64,000 bases of DNA. Origin: Trema orientale (taxonomy: Eukaryota; Streptophyta; Magnoliopsida; Rosales; Cannabaceae). Of the stretch, positions 24,931 through 37,750 are shown piece by piece. Numbering within the stretch: position 1 is the stretch's first letter; each line of letters begins with the position of its first letter. The position numbers were made by a program, and so were the translations under genes. Location: positions 221,921 to 285,920 of the forward strand of contig JXTC01000076.1 of the NCBI GenBank assembly GCA_002914845.1, given 5' to 3'. The notes beneath the pieces were generated by a model. The model did not search any database. It saw only the letters and a list, made by a program, of their open reading frames with translations, and was not told where the DNA came from.

Positions 24931-26760
24931 ACACGTTTCGATTTTTCGGCTTTAATTTTAGTTATTTTAATTTTTAAAATATATTTAATTTATCCATAGC
25001 TTTATGAAAACTGATAAATTAAAATTTAAATTCAAATTTTAAATCCTTATTAAATTTGAATTTTTGAAATTTGAATTGATAGGATGTTTTAATTTGAATT
25101 ATGGATATGAATATCCATAATATCTTAATTATTATTTGAATAATTAGAAATATTTTAAAATGAAAATTTTTAAAATTAGATATTATGAGATAATCTCTTT
25201 TTAGCTTTTTAAATTCAAATTTTAAATAGATATTTTGAAAAATTGATTATATGATAGTTAGTTATCTATTTTGAATTTTGAATTAGTTTCAATTCAAATA
25301 AGAGATATTATAGGATATTTTATCAGTAAAAGCTTCCATATTTTAAATTTCGAATTTTGTGAAGATTAAAATTTAAATTTAAATTTAAATCAAAATATCT
25401 TTCAAATTTTCAAATTTGAATTCATGGTTAGTAGATATTTAATAAGATTAGATATTGATGTGAATTTTGAATTCAAATCTGATAGATAAGATAATGGGAG
25501 ATATTTAAGGAAGTTAAATTCAAATTAAGATTTCAAAAGTTGAAATTTAAAGTTGAGATATTTAAGAAGATTTAATTAGTTAAATCTTTTATTTAAACTG
25601 ATTAGATTTTATGAAAATCTTTTCTAATTTAAATTTTAAATATTTAATATTATCTTATCAGTTAGAATCATTTAAATGTTGAATAATTCTAAATTACTGA
25701 AAATTAATAAATTATTAATAATTAATTAATTATTTGCTTACTACTTTGGTATTGTTAGGACAATATTGCATGCATATCTAATAATTAAGTATTATTACAT
25801 GATCTTAATAACATGTCATATGGAAAATTAGAGCTACTCTCATGCAAATATGAACATGCTTATATAATTGATTTTAGGTTACTAAGCTAGTTAGATAACT
25901 GGATAAAATCTATAAATCCCAGATTATAAAATATTGAGTGGAAGAAGGTATGTGATACCTATGGTCTCCATTATTGATTCATTATGTATTAGGATGAGCC
26001 TCGCCTCAGAATCTTGTTGAGCTCCCATAGAAGGATTTTCGTCCAGGTAATACTGGAAATGAGTTTCTTAGAATAAGGTACTAGGTAGACTATATAAGAC
26101 TGACCGCCCGTAGGAGGCAATCTTGTATAGAAAACTTAGTTACCAAAATGATGGTTAGACACTTAACTCAAAACATTAATATTCTCCCGTATGAGTTCTT
26201 ATTAGTCGATTAGAGGACCAAAGGGAATGGTAATTAGAAATACGGGATAAGAGTTATCTGTCTATTTACTAATTGAAATTGTTTCAGTTTGACTTATTGA
26301 TTGCATGACCCCCTAGGAAGCTTGTAATTAGTGATAGGTCAAATTACCATGAATATAAATGATAGTCTTAGAGATACTTCATTTGCATATTGTATGTTTA
26401 ATATATTATGTTAATTACTTGAAATATGTTATATGATGTTTGCTTATACATGAAATGTTTATTTGTTGTCAGTAGATATTGCACTTAATCCTTGAATATT
26501 TAAATTTGCTTATATATGGAATGTTTATTTGTTGTCAGTAGATATTGCATTGCACTTAATCCTTGAATATTTAAATTTTTTACAACGAGACCATGTTCGT
26601 AGTTTTTTGACTAACCAAAGGTGTTAATATCCTACAATTAATCCTTTTAAATCTTAGGATCAGTTAGCCCAAATACTATCTGTTGTCATGTATATAATAC
26701 TATATCTATAATAACGTTATATATAACTAATTTTTGCACTAAATTTGTGCGTGTGTTTGT
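24931..26760. other. AT-rich tract, possible interior of a non-autonomous LTR element
   Basis: 24950-25720 is built from endlessly varied aaatttgaattt / aatttaaatt words, almost free of G and C. 25900-26350 returns to mixed composition (cctcgcctcagaatcttgttg and similar) without an open frame. No gag, protease, integrase or reverse transcriptase was seen, so a LARD-like element is a guess. Confidence 0.35.
26441..26578. repeat. 66-bp tandem duplication
   Basis: tgcttatacatgaaatgttt (26441) and tgcttatatatggaatgttt (26507) start two adjacent units. The second has a small internal attgc-type repeat insertion. Confidence 0.9.
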
Positions 26761-28882
26761 ATTTATATATATATATATATATAGGTGAACAAATTTGATT
26801 CATCTGCTCTCCGAGCTGATCATAGCAAACAAAATCATCTCGGTTGATCTTTTTAGAAATTGCTTCTCCAGATTGGACACTTTGCTTTCAACATTCGTCT
26901 GAAGAAGTATTAGCCTTATGTTCATGTTTTCAACCCATTTATCCAGAAGATGGCGAAATTTAAAAAGAGCTATCATATTGCTTGTCCTTCTCGGTTCTCG
27001 CTTTCTGCTCCGAACATGTCAATTTCAAAATTTGTATGATTGTGAAAATGGCAAATTAGGAACCTAAAAGGAATAAATAAAGCTGAAAGCAACAAGAACT
27101 AAAGAAAAAATCTGGTCAGTTCAATTTCGTGATTTTTTTCTTTTAACTAAATCATGTGAAAAGTTGCAGTCGTAGGTTTTAATTGGTGACGACGTCTACT
27201 TCTAATATTCAGATTCATGATTTGAATTCCTACCATTTTATATTGTACGGAAAGAAATCCCAATTAGTGGTTAAACTCATGAAAACTTAAAATGTATGTA
27301 TATGAAAACCCGAAACACATAAAAAAGTGAAGGTTAAAACCCACTAGTAGTCATATATCATTTTTTTAGGGAAAATCCACTAGTCCAATTTTCTTTTTAA
27401 TTTCTTTTTTGTTTTTTGGTTGAAAAAAATGACGATGTTGACGTTACCTATAGATTTAATAAATATCCACACGCATATAAAAGTTTTTTTCTTAAGAAAT
27501 ATGCACTATCATGTGAAATAATTGTGTGTATTCATATTTATTATTAGATATATGTACCTCAGATTTCCTTTGAATCTTTAGGCTAGCAACATCTGGCAAA
27601 TTTGAAACTTTTTTTTTTTTTTGGTTATTTTAAAAGCTCAAAATTTTTATAACAAACATTCTGATTTCAATTAATGAGCCTGATTAATTCATTAAACGTA
27701 TAAATAAATCATTCGAGGAAAGCAAAATTTTTAACTCTCAAACTCAAAGCTAACTAGCTATTAACATTTAGGAAATGAAATAAGGTTGGTAATCGCATCA
27801 CAGACAGTTTATCTCCTTTAACGTTTCACTTTTGTTTTATTTTGTTATTTTATTTTATTTTAACTTTGGGCTTGAATCTTTTAATATTTTACTATTTAAT
27901 TCAATCATTCTTTACTTACTCCAAACTATATATTTTGGAGTCCCTCAAAAAAAAAAAAAAAAAAAATATATATATATACATATGGGTCATATTTCAATGG
28001 AGATTTTTGTTTTTCTCCATTAATAGATACTTTTATTTGGATTATTAGATTTTGATCTGATAGTTATAATGATATTAGTAATTTTATCAAAAAATAAAAA
28101 TCTAATTAATATGTATATAAATATAAAAAACTATTTATGGCTTAAAAAATTGGTAACCTATATGTGATCTATGAGTTGGAATTTTTTTTCTCAATCCATT
28201 TTCCATTGCTTTTTCTTTTTTTTTTTTCATTCTTTTGTTGACTTTTATTTAAAAAAATAACTAACCGTGTTTATATATATAGATTTTTTTTTTCTGAAGA
28301 ACTAACTGTATATATATATATGTTAAATTTTTCATTAAAAAACTATGCCTTCTTTTTTATAATTTCAAAACTAATATTATATATCTCCTCAAAAATAACC
28401 TAACGTTATGTATATTCTTATATAAAAACAAATAACCGTCAATATAAAACTATTAAATAATACTTTTTTTATAAAAAATTTTTCCTAAAAAAAACCATTC
28501 CTTCCTTTTATAATTTCAAAACTAATGTTATATCATTTCAAACGAAAAAAAAACCCTAACGTTACATCCCATAAAAAAAAATAACGTTACATCCCATAAA
28601 AAAACTAACGTTATTTATTTATAGTAGATGTCCATATTTTAAAAGTTATATCTAAATGTCTATTTTTTTTAAACTTTAGTTGTGAAATATGTTATATTGT
28701 TATTTTTTATCATTAAGTGAGTTGGACATTTGACTATAAATTTTTGAGCTTAGTCATATGCTAAGTTTTGGACAAAAAAATTGGTCAAATAGCTAGTTAG
28801 CCCAATTAGATTTGGATCTTGCGAACTCCATGGGTCTTGGTGAGGGCCTTACACTGTAGAAAGTGGGCCGCAAGGGCTCTTA
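26761..28882. other. intergenic, AT-rich
   Basis: It has an AT microsatellite near 26764-26784 and long A or T runs (27607-27622, 27947-27966, 28216-28229). A 25-bp tandem repeat of taacgttacatcccataaaa lies at about 28557-28606. No gene or RNA was recognised. Confidence 0.5.
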
Positions 28883-28891
28883 ATTACTCGT

Positions 28892-29283
28892 GGGTTTCTA
28901 ACACTTATACCTACAAAAACTAAAAAAAATTACAAAAATACGGAGTTAAACTTTTTTCTAATTTGCGTACGATTTTTATTAGGAAAATATCACTTTTTAA
29001 AAAATATTTAGAAAAATATCATTTTTAAAATAGTTACTGGTTACCGGTTTCTAGAAACTAGTTACCGGTTACTGGTTACCAGTTATATATCAGTTATAAA
29101 TATCTTTGGTTACTAATTACAACTGGTTATTAGAAACTAGTTACTACTTAAAAAATGATATTTTTCTAAATATTTTTTAAAAACGGTATTTTTCTAATAA
29201 AAACCGTACAGCATATTAGAAAACAAAAAACCACCTTATTTTTCAAATTTTTTCAAAAACACCGTATATTGTGTAATTTCCCC
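28892..29283. mobile_element. Mutator-like foldback MITE with perfect 9-bp target duplication
   Basis: ATTACTCGT occurs on both sides (28883-28891 and 29284-29292), the 9-bp duplication typical of Mutator-like elements. The ends GGGTTTCTAACACTTATACC and, on the opposite strand, GGGGAAATTACACAATATAC match imperfectly. Inward, arms of over 100 bases (tattaggaaaatatcac / complement) form a long hairpin. The loop is filled with ggttaccggtt and ggttactggttacc motifs. There is no coding capacity. Confidence 0.8.
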
Positions 29284-29292
29284 ATTACTCGT

Positions 29293-30950
29293 TAAGACCA
29301 GCCACAGCCAGCAAAAAGGCCCGTTCTGGCCTTACACTTGACTTGAGAATGGGCCCAAAAACTAGTAGGACCTGACCTAGAACTTCTAACGATGTCAACA
29401 AAATTCATGGATAAAAAACTGATACTCAGTGATGTGTGTGATCATTTTCAACCACAAAATTTAATCGGTGTAGTCTCATTTTAATATAAGATGCAGTTGA
29501 AATGGACGCGATCTCAAGTAAATTTTTGGTGTTCTTATCGTTACTATTTAAATAATATAATGATATAAGTTCTTTTGCTTATAACTTAAATTTTTTGGTG
29601 GGTCGTTATGATGTAATAATAAAATTAAAATTAACGAAAATAGAGGTGATCTAATACTTGGAAAGATATTAAGGTTATTGTTCAAATTCTCCACCCCAAC
29701 GTACTTTTTGTTATATATAATATAAACCAGGTACATCCTTTAAATTACTAGCTATTAATGAGCCGACAAACTCTATAACGAAAATCAAGTTTAGAAGAAG
29801 GCCAAAATTTGTGTTTTAGATATAACAATGTTTTTCAACAATTTTGTTCAGGAAGAGATAACGGTAGTTTTGATAATTTAACAAAATAATTATCTCAGAT
29901 AATGTGATCCCACTTGAGATAATATACTGAGCAAATATTCAAGCGTCCATTAGATAACGTGTAAGTTAACATTATACAACATCAGTTTATCACATTATTA
30001 TGCATTCAATATTAGCATTTTTTTTTAGTGGACAATTTTAGCGTAAAAATTAGTATAGCTAGCATTATATATTTATAGTAAATTGTAGTTGGCAAAAATT
30101 ATGAAAAGTAAGTGTTCGAACATATTGGTAGGTCTTCCAAAAGAGGAAAAAAGGAAAGAGTATTCCAATCTTTTTGATAATAGAAATAGTAACAATCAAA
30201 TCAATGAATACAGTACAATCTCAAGGACACCCACCACAATTTTTTTCGCACCATGAAATAAGGAAATGATAGGGTGCAATAATGTCATTCAACTACGGGG
30301 AAATCTTAGTTATAAAAACAAATATATGGATTTAATATTATATATTTTTCTTTTTTTCTGATGGATAATTGGAATTATCATTATACAATGCACGACTTTG
30401 CCCACCCTGAATAAGGAAAGAAATTAGGAGTTTTCCCGAAACAAGCAAATTAACCTTACGTGGCTCCGTCGCATGTATGGGGCCCACTACTGAGACTTCC
30501 CTCAGTCCCACGTGGACTCTCTTCTATTGCTCATATAGTGATTCAGAGAGAAGAGCAGTACAACTGGGCCCAATTTCAAAACCAAACTAGGCCCATTTAA
30601 TCCCAGCCGTCAATCGGTCATCAATTATTAAAAAAATACGACTCCACGGTCAACTCTTCAGTATCTTGGTCGTTAAGTCTGGACGTGATCCTCTAAAACA
30701 TCCTTACCCACTCCCACAGTCCAAAACCAGAAGTTTAAGAACTTATTGATGACGTGGCAAAGGAATATTGGATACGATTAAGACGGGACCCACAATTGGA
30801 GTCCGATCAAGCTCGAACAAGCAGCGTCATGAAAGTAATTAATGGGAAAAAGCGGGTGCACTTGGTGTGAGATATATGCTCACTTCGTCATAATCAAGGT
30901 TGATCTTCTTTCTAAAAGGCGCGAAGCCACGAAGCCTAATTTTCTCCCTC
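29293..30950. other. spacer and upstream region of the E2 gene
   Basis: 29293-30400 is AT-rich and featureless. 30440-30800 is less AT-rich and has promoter-like words, including a G-box CACGTG at 30509-30514 and GACGTGGC at 30751-30758. Neither is proof of function. Confidence 0.45.
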
Positions 30951-30960
30951 ATTCTGTATT

Positions 30961-30968
30961 TATATAAA
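30961..30968 (+). promoter_or_regulatory. probable TATA box of the E2 gene
   Basis: TATATAAA lies 373-380 bases before the ATG. It is followed at about 31003-31020 by a CT-rich stretch (cctcactctctctttctc) common around plant start sites. The leader would be about 340 bases. Several other AT-rich words nearby could serve instead. Confidence 0.4.
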
Positions 30969-31340
30969 TATAATATATATATCTATTATTATATAGCTAT
31001 CCTCACTCTCTCTTTCTCAAAGGAAGACGCCCATTTCCTGAGCCGAGCCGAGCCGGTTGGAGAGCCGCCGACGATTAGCCGAGTGCTTCTTCCGCGTTTG
31101 CTTTTGTTTTTAAGGGTCGTTAACATACAGGTCAAGCCCATTGATTGGAGCCGCCGCCGATAGGCAAGTGCGTGTGCGTCCCTCAGAATTCTCTCTATTA
31201 TTATTTTATTATTTTTTATTTTTTCAGTCTCCGACTTTTTAAAACCTCTATTTTGGTTCATCTGGTCTTGACTTTTCCCTCACTTTCTCGCTCTCCAAAC
31301 AGGAAGCGATTATTTCCAGGGGGCTTTGTGGCCTGGTTTC

Positions 31341-34300
31341 ATGGATCCCGACGTCGTCGAAATCTCGCCGCCTCCGGTTTCTTCTCGGCCTCCGAGAATG
31401 CGTAAACATAAAGAGGTTTCTAACCCACTCGTCTTTTTTTATTTTTTTTTGGATTTTTTTTTTGTGTTTTATTTGTTAGTTTGATTAATTTCATAAATTT
31501 CCGGACTGAACCCTTGAAATTTCTTGTTCTTTTTATCAGATTCGATCATTGAGTTTAGTATTTGAAGCGCATAATTTTTGTGTTTTGGGGGGATAAAGTT
31601 GATTTGTTAAATTGAGGTTTTAACTGGGTCGAATTCATATCACTTAACTGGTTCGAAATTTTTTATCTTTCTGGAATTTTTGGGTTTTTGCTCCTTTTCC
31701 TTTTTTTTTTCCCCCCGTGAAATTTTAGTTTTTGAGATGGATCCTGTTATGCGAATTGGGTAAGAATGGGTTTTTAGAGGTATGGAAAAAGAAATGTGTT
31801 TGAGGCTTTTCTACTACATTGAGTGATAAGAAATTTTGTTTCTACAAGCCAAATCTTTTGGGATGGGTTATGTTTGACGTGATCACTTACCCAATTTTTG
31901 TCTCAGTTTTGTTTCTTAAGTATTATTCTATTGACACTATGCAGCGAGCGCTCGACCCATATTGCCAGTCAATCAATGTAGTGGAATATGGAACTGGGGT
32001 ACACAGGAACTGGATTGGAATGTGTGTTTTAGGCTTTTTTGCATTTTTGGGTGTTCTGCTAATCTTTTAATTAAACGTTTGAGACAATTTATAGCATTCA
32101 TTTTTTCTTGTTCATTGTTTGCCGACTTATTATCCGACGGTTATTAACTACATTTTACAATAAGTCTAATGAGTCTCTGTTTCCTCAGAAAAAATAATTG
32201 TATGACTGTTGCTTTCTACTTATTTATGATCACCTGTGAGATTCCTTTTCTCTTTTTAAAATCTCCAGTGTAATTATATGTACAAGAGTTTGTCTGTTAT
32301 GTATGTTTGACGTGTAAGCCTCAATTAAGTGAATGTTGGTTTTCTAAGAATATTACGATCACTGCTGGTTGTACACGTTTTCGCCACAAAATACTATCTG
32401 AATTGATTCATTTCTGTCGATAGGCTCTAACTATATTCAGTAGTTCAGCGCAAAAACGTAGAACTGGATTGTATATGGGGAAAAAAGGGGTTTCTTTAGT
32501 ATATTTGTAGTTATTGTCAGTTCATTCATTTTGATAATTTGTGATTACATGGATTATACCTATTTGCACAAAGACCTTGGCAATTCCCACCCGTTAATGC
32601 ATTGAGCCCAATTAGTGTATCTTTTTCTTTTTGTTTTTGTTTTGTTTTTTTTTTAGTTTTTATTTTGATACTCGTCCTCCTGTTGAACCCTACAATCGTT
32701 GGTAGGCTGGAAACTCTAGCATATAGCTAGGTAGCCCAATAAGTGTATCTTGAGTTGGTATGGCAATGGGATCTGCTGTAGCTGGAGACAAAAGATTTGT
32801 ATGAGAGAACATAAACAAACGAGCTTCTGCTAAAGCCTCTAAATTTGAAGGCACATGAACATCAGTTTGTTTCCTATTAAGGTCTGCCTAATCTATAACA
32901 TTACCTTGAAAAAAAAAAAAAAAAAACAAAGTATTACTGGAAGAAGAACAAATAAAACTATTTACGTTTTTTATCTGGAACTTGGCTGTAATTGTTGTTT
33001 CTCTCTCTGTGTCTTTATTTATTTATTTATTTTAATTCGTTAATCAATTATATTTTTTTTATTTTTTTAAAAATTCTTTTTAATGCTGAATTTTATTCTC
33101 AATTTTCCTACAATCTGGTTAGAAGATTCTAATATTATCAAATATTGTAATCTTCTGCGTTGTTTTTTTTTTTCTAGGTTATTTTGCATGATGTAATTGA
33201 AATTGACAAGGAGGAGGATTCTGTTGACCTAATGTTCCTTGATGAGGTAGTTGACAAAAGTAACAAAGGAAAGGCAGTAAAAGTTGTTTCTGATGGATAC
33301 GGTGATTACCAAGCTGAGGTTTGTCATTAACTTCAATCAGTTTGACTCTTTGTCAATAAATGTCCAGTATAGCTGAATCAATCCTTGTTTTATTTAATTT
33401 ATGTTATTGCTCTCATTTAAGGAAGCTATGGTCAATTTTTTTGGACCATCTGGTGTTGAAGCTCTTGTATCACTGGATGGGGTTGAGTCTTCTCAGGGTT
33501 TTGGCCCTGCAAACTTCATCAACCTAGATGGTCACAGTTCCGACGTATCTTGTGACGATGATGATGATGACTACATTGATCTACTTTCAGATGACTTTAT
33601 GGATTTTGATGAGTATGCCATGTTGCAAGCTCACTTTGATAGTGTGGACATGCCTACCGGAATAGAAGCACCAATCCCTTTTTTGATGGATCCTCCGCAA
33701 GGGAATTATAAACATGCAACTGGAAGTAGTTCTGTTCATACAAAATGTCCAATGGAATCGTATACTGCTGGTCTCCACGGGATCAACTCATCTTCATCTT
33801 CTCAGTTTAGCATGAAGTCAACCTCTGTTAGTAGCCCAAGCTTGCAGATTCATATGGATACTGTAAGTCAGCCTACTGGAATGGATCTGTCAACACCTTG
33901 TTTAGTTTCTCCACCTCCCCAAAGTAAAAAGAAGGCAGCTGCTTTGCAACATAGAGGAGCCGCTTCCAATCTCCCACTTGGAGTACAGTCTAAATCTCGG
34001 TGGCGAAGACCTTTCCAGTCTAGAAAGAAGCAACATATGTTAAATAGTTCAGCTAATAATGATCCTGTAAATCAATTGGATGCGATGAAGCTCCCTTCTG
34101 GAGTTGAGCAATCTTTCTGGGAAGACAAAACGAAGAATAATGTTGGTACAAGTAGTTTTGATAGTTCAAGTTTTCCTGTCCATGTAGACATGTCAAACCA
34201 TCCTCCTGGATTAAAATCATCCCTTTCTTGGTCCCAGTCACCTTTCAAAACTAATATTAAGCCAACTTTCTTTAACCATACTGGTCATTTAAATTTTTAT

Positions 34301-36577
34301 GATCCAATGGTTTCTTATCATCCTCAAGACATGACAGACCCATGGTTTGACAATATTCCCCATTCTCTGAAGAATGATGCTGCAGTAGGTAGTTCAGCGA
34401 ACAATGTTCAAGCAACCTCTAGCATGGATAGAGAAGAAATAATGAGGAAATTCCAACTTTTCAAACAATTTGATACTGTTGAAGATCATTCAGACCATCA
34501 CTATGCTCGCAATGGTTCTTCACTAAAGCATGTGAGTGTGGATGATGAATTGAATGGTTTATTTATTTTTAATTTCCAGTTTATACCTTTTAGGCATTTG
34601 TTCACTTTCTTTCTGACAGTCATCGAAGAGTTGGGCAAAACGAATTCAGGAGGAGTGGAAGATTCTGGAGAAGGATTTGCCTGGTCAGTCTTTGTGCATT
34701 GTTTTTGTGTTCTTCCTTGCGTTGAGATTTTCTTGTATACATTCTTCGTTTGGGTCTTTTTGAAATAAATATATTCTTGCTGATTGGGTTTGTAAGTTAA
34801 AACGTGAGAGTTGATATATGAACAATGTAAGGTGTATAATGGTCATTGAAAAGATAAAAGTTTAGGTCTCCACCTGCCCCTGATTAAATATCTTGTTTTT
34901 CCCTCCCAGATCTTGAAAATTATTCATTTTCTTCTGGTTGATCTCTTATCCCCATTTTCTATACCATCAGATACCATATTTGTTAGGGTTTATGAGACAA
35001 GAATGGATCTTTTGAGAGCTGTTATAGTTGGAGCAGAGGGCACTCCATACCATGATGGGTTGTTCTTCTTTGATGTCTTCTTTCCCAGCAACTATCCCAA
35101 TGTACCACCGGTATGTAATCAATGTTTGACTGTAGGGCATTATTGCTGTATCTGCCTACATTGTAAGTCTAATAGCTACTTGCTTAATTCAGCATGTCTA
35201 TTACCACTCTGGCGGCCTTCGACTAAATCCAAATTTGTATAATACTGGAAAAGTATGCCTCAGTCTACTTAACACCTGGTCCGGCGACAAGAATGAGAAA
35301 TGGCTTCCTGGTACATCAACCATGCTTCAAGTTCTGGTCTCCATTCAGGGGCTGATCTTGAATACCAAACCCTACTTTAACGAGCCTGGATATGCTCAAA
35401 TGAGTGGGTCAGCAGCTGGTGAAAAGAAGTCCCTCGAGTACAATGAAAGTACATTTATCCTCTCTTTGAGGACAATGATGTATACAATTAAAAGACCTCC
35501 GAAGGTAATTTATGTGAATTTATATTATATTTTGCGGTTTGTATCTGTCATTTGGTTGTGAAGTTTTTGTGAGAATTTCTAGAGAAAATAGCTTAACTTG
35601 CTTTTGGATTATGATCCAAACCTGTGGGTAGAACCCTTGAAAACTTGCTTGAGTTGCTTATTGTAATTTCCTGGTTAGGATCCAATACATTTGCATGTGA
35701 ATTCGTTGAGAGGTTTTGAACACTTGATAAACTCTTGACGTAATGCTGGCTTTTTCAGCCTTTACTGAACGTTTATAGTTACTTCTAAAGTTCTAATCAA
35801 TACTTCTAAAACCATTCTTTCTGATAGTCCCAAAAAATACATCTAGAGATATCTTTATAGCTTGTTAGGATTTCAAGAATTATTTAATTTTTGGTATCTA
35901 GTATTTGGATGACATGTACAAATGTATTGCCCATTGATACAAATGATACAATGAATTGAAAATTATTCACTTATGCCTAAGTTTTTTTTCCTCGGGATGT
36001 TCGTATTTTTGAATTGTTATTGTCATGTGTTGTTTAATTTGCTAAGATGCACCCAATGAGTTCTTTTGGTCTCCTACATATTGCATATAAGTTTCTGGTT
36101 AACTTTTTTCAGTAGCATTCCGAATAAGTATTTGATTCTTTAAAGACTGTCTATGGAAATTGTGTTTATATGTGGAGATTGCATGTGTATACATGCTTTT
36201 TCTTTTTTGTTTTGCTGAATGCATGTATATACATACTTGTACAAGATCTAACGAATGAGTCTTGACTCAATGTTTTGCTTCAGCATTTCGAGGACTTTGT
36301 TGTAGGGCATTTCTGCAACCGGGCTCATGATATTCTTGTTGCATGCAAAGCATACATGGATGGTGCTCAAGTTGGCTGTCTGGTCAAAGGTGGTGTTCAG
36401 GATGTGGATGAAGGTGACAAGAGCTGCTCGAAACAGTTCAAAGACTCCTTGTCTGGGTACGTGGATAGGATTGTGAAAGAATTTTCTCGAATCGGAGCTA
36501 ATGACTGTGAGAAATTTCTGTCACCGACGGTAAATTTGAAGAAGCAGACAGGCAGCACGTCTCATGCTGCTCCATGA
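31341..36577 (+). CDS. probable ubiquitin-conjugating enzyme E2, UBC25/26 (PFU) type
   Basis: Seven exons: 31341-31415, 33178-33318, 33422-34531, 34620-34683, 34971-35110, 35193-35504 and 36284-36577. All junctions are GT-AG and the frame gives 711 residues. The first 440 residues are low in structure, with an acidic run (six consecutive Asp, then [13 protein letters not shown]) and four loose PxG-type repeats. The UBC fold starts at about 443 ([20 protein letters not shown]). It holds [11 protein letters not shown] in place of the usual HPN region, and the catalytic Cys532 in [11 protein letters not shown], followed by [15 protein letters not shown]. This is the large-E2 type also found in PHO2/UBC24, UBE2O and BIRC6. 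It would accept ubiquitin from E1 and may act as an E2/E3 hybrid. The length lies between Arabidopsis UBC25 (about 600) and PHO2 (about 900), and the tail motifs favour UBC25/26. The target is unknown. Confidence 0.9.
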
Positions 36578-37560
36578 ATGCTTTGAATTTCATGATGAGG
36601 ACAGTTTATTTAGTTTACATATAGCATTTTACATCTAAGAAAAATGCAACTTAGGTTTTCTCCAATTAAATTAGTTTTGACTTAATTTATAGAGTATATT
36701 TTGTGTATACCCCTCTGTATCCGTACATTTTCAGATATTGTATATCAATCAAAATATGGAGGATGGGTTTACAAGGTCAATTTCGCTGTTCACGCTAAAT
36801 TTGTTGGTATGGATATGCTAGCCAACCTCTATTACAGACTCCTGTTAGTATGAAACAGTGACACTTGTCAGTTTACTTTTGCACAACTAATTATATTCTC
36901 TCCATTCCTATCTCTGTTAGCCGTGTAAAAGCAAACTGAAAAGTATCAATTTTAAACTGGACTTTGAATTAGGGTCTGCAAGTCTGTAACAGAGTTTGTG
37001 GCTTAGCATATCCCTTTGTTGGTAAAGTAACTATAATTGTAAAGCTAAAATTAGGTTGCTGTTAGCGAAAGTTTTTTCCACTTCATTTTAAGGAATGTCC
37101 ATGTTTTTCTTTTTAAAAGCAAAATGGCCGAGCTTATTATTAGGATAGTATAAATACACATATATATTAGTATAAAAGTGATTTGCTGATATATTGATAA
37201 CTCGTATAATGAGTATAAAACTCATAGTGATATGATATTTTGCTGATGTATCGATAACACTATCATATAGTTATATTTAGGTCTTGTTACACTTTTGTTT
37301 CAAATTTTTTGTTTTTGGAAAAAAAGAAAATAAAATGAAAGGTGAAGATGTTCTCAAGTATTTGCTTGAGTTTCTCATTGAACTTTTTTCTTTGTGGATA
37401 GAACTTGTGGTGGAATAAAATGAGTCCATAAACAATACCAGTTTATATGTTGCTGTGGTTGGTCCAGTCAGTGAAAATGCATGATTGACTTCTCACTGTT
37501 TTAATAATCAATTCAAGTGTTGGAATCAGTACTCCTGTTCTTATTGTTCTTTTTCAATTT
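36578..37560. other. 3' flank of the E2 gene
   Basis: Presumed 3'UTR followed by AT-rich spacer. Around 37180-37260 the phrase 'tttgctgat(g/a)tat(c/t)gataac' repeats loosely. No gene was seen. Confidence 0.5.
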
Positions 37561-37575
37561 AAAGGGACTTGGTTG

Positions 37576-37736
37576 CCAACTGGGGCTAGCTCAGTTGGTC
37601 CAAGATTTGAGGGTTGTGTGTGTGTGTTTGGGGGGTCAGGGGTTCAAACCTTGGTAGTGTGTATGTGTGTGTCATTTTCCTTTAATTTGTAGTAAGTGGT
37701 GGTCATTAGTTAAGCTCCACTTTTTTTTAAAAAAAG
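37576..37736 (+). mobile_element. tRNA-derived SINE with 14-bp target duplication
   Basis: A box A-like tagctcagttggt (37587-37599) and a box B ggttcaaacc (37641-37650) stand at tRNA promoter spacing, with a GT-rich middle. The body ends in a T run and an A-rich tail. The flanks aaagggacttggttg (37561-37575) and aaaggacttggttg (37737-37750) are a target duplication with one base of difference. The tRNA part cannot fold into a clean cloverleaf, so it is a SINE and not a tRNA gene. Confidence 0.85.
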
Positions 37737-37750
37737 AAAGGACTTGGTTG

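Noticed and set aside
31819..32147. Open frames of 61-83 codons in the first intron of the E2 gene
   Set aside because: They lie within a GT-AG intron, have intron-like T-rich composition and lack any recognisable domain.
34532..34768. Extension of the E2 third exon into the following sequence
   Set aside because: The frame stays open past the donor at 34532 but turns into hydrophobic nonsense. Splicing to 34620 restores the conserved start of the UBC fold.
37580..37660. A tRNA gene
   Set aside because: Boxes A and B are present but the arms do not pair into a cloverleaf. A tail and a target duplication mark it as a SINE.
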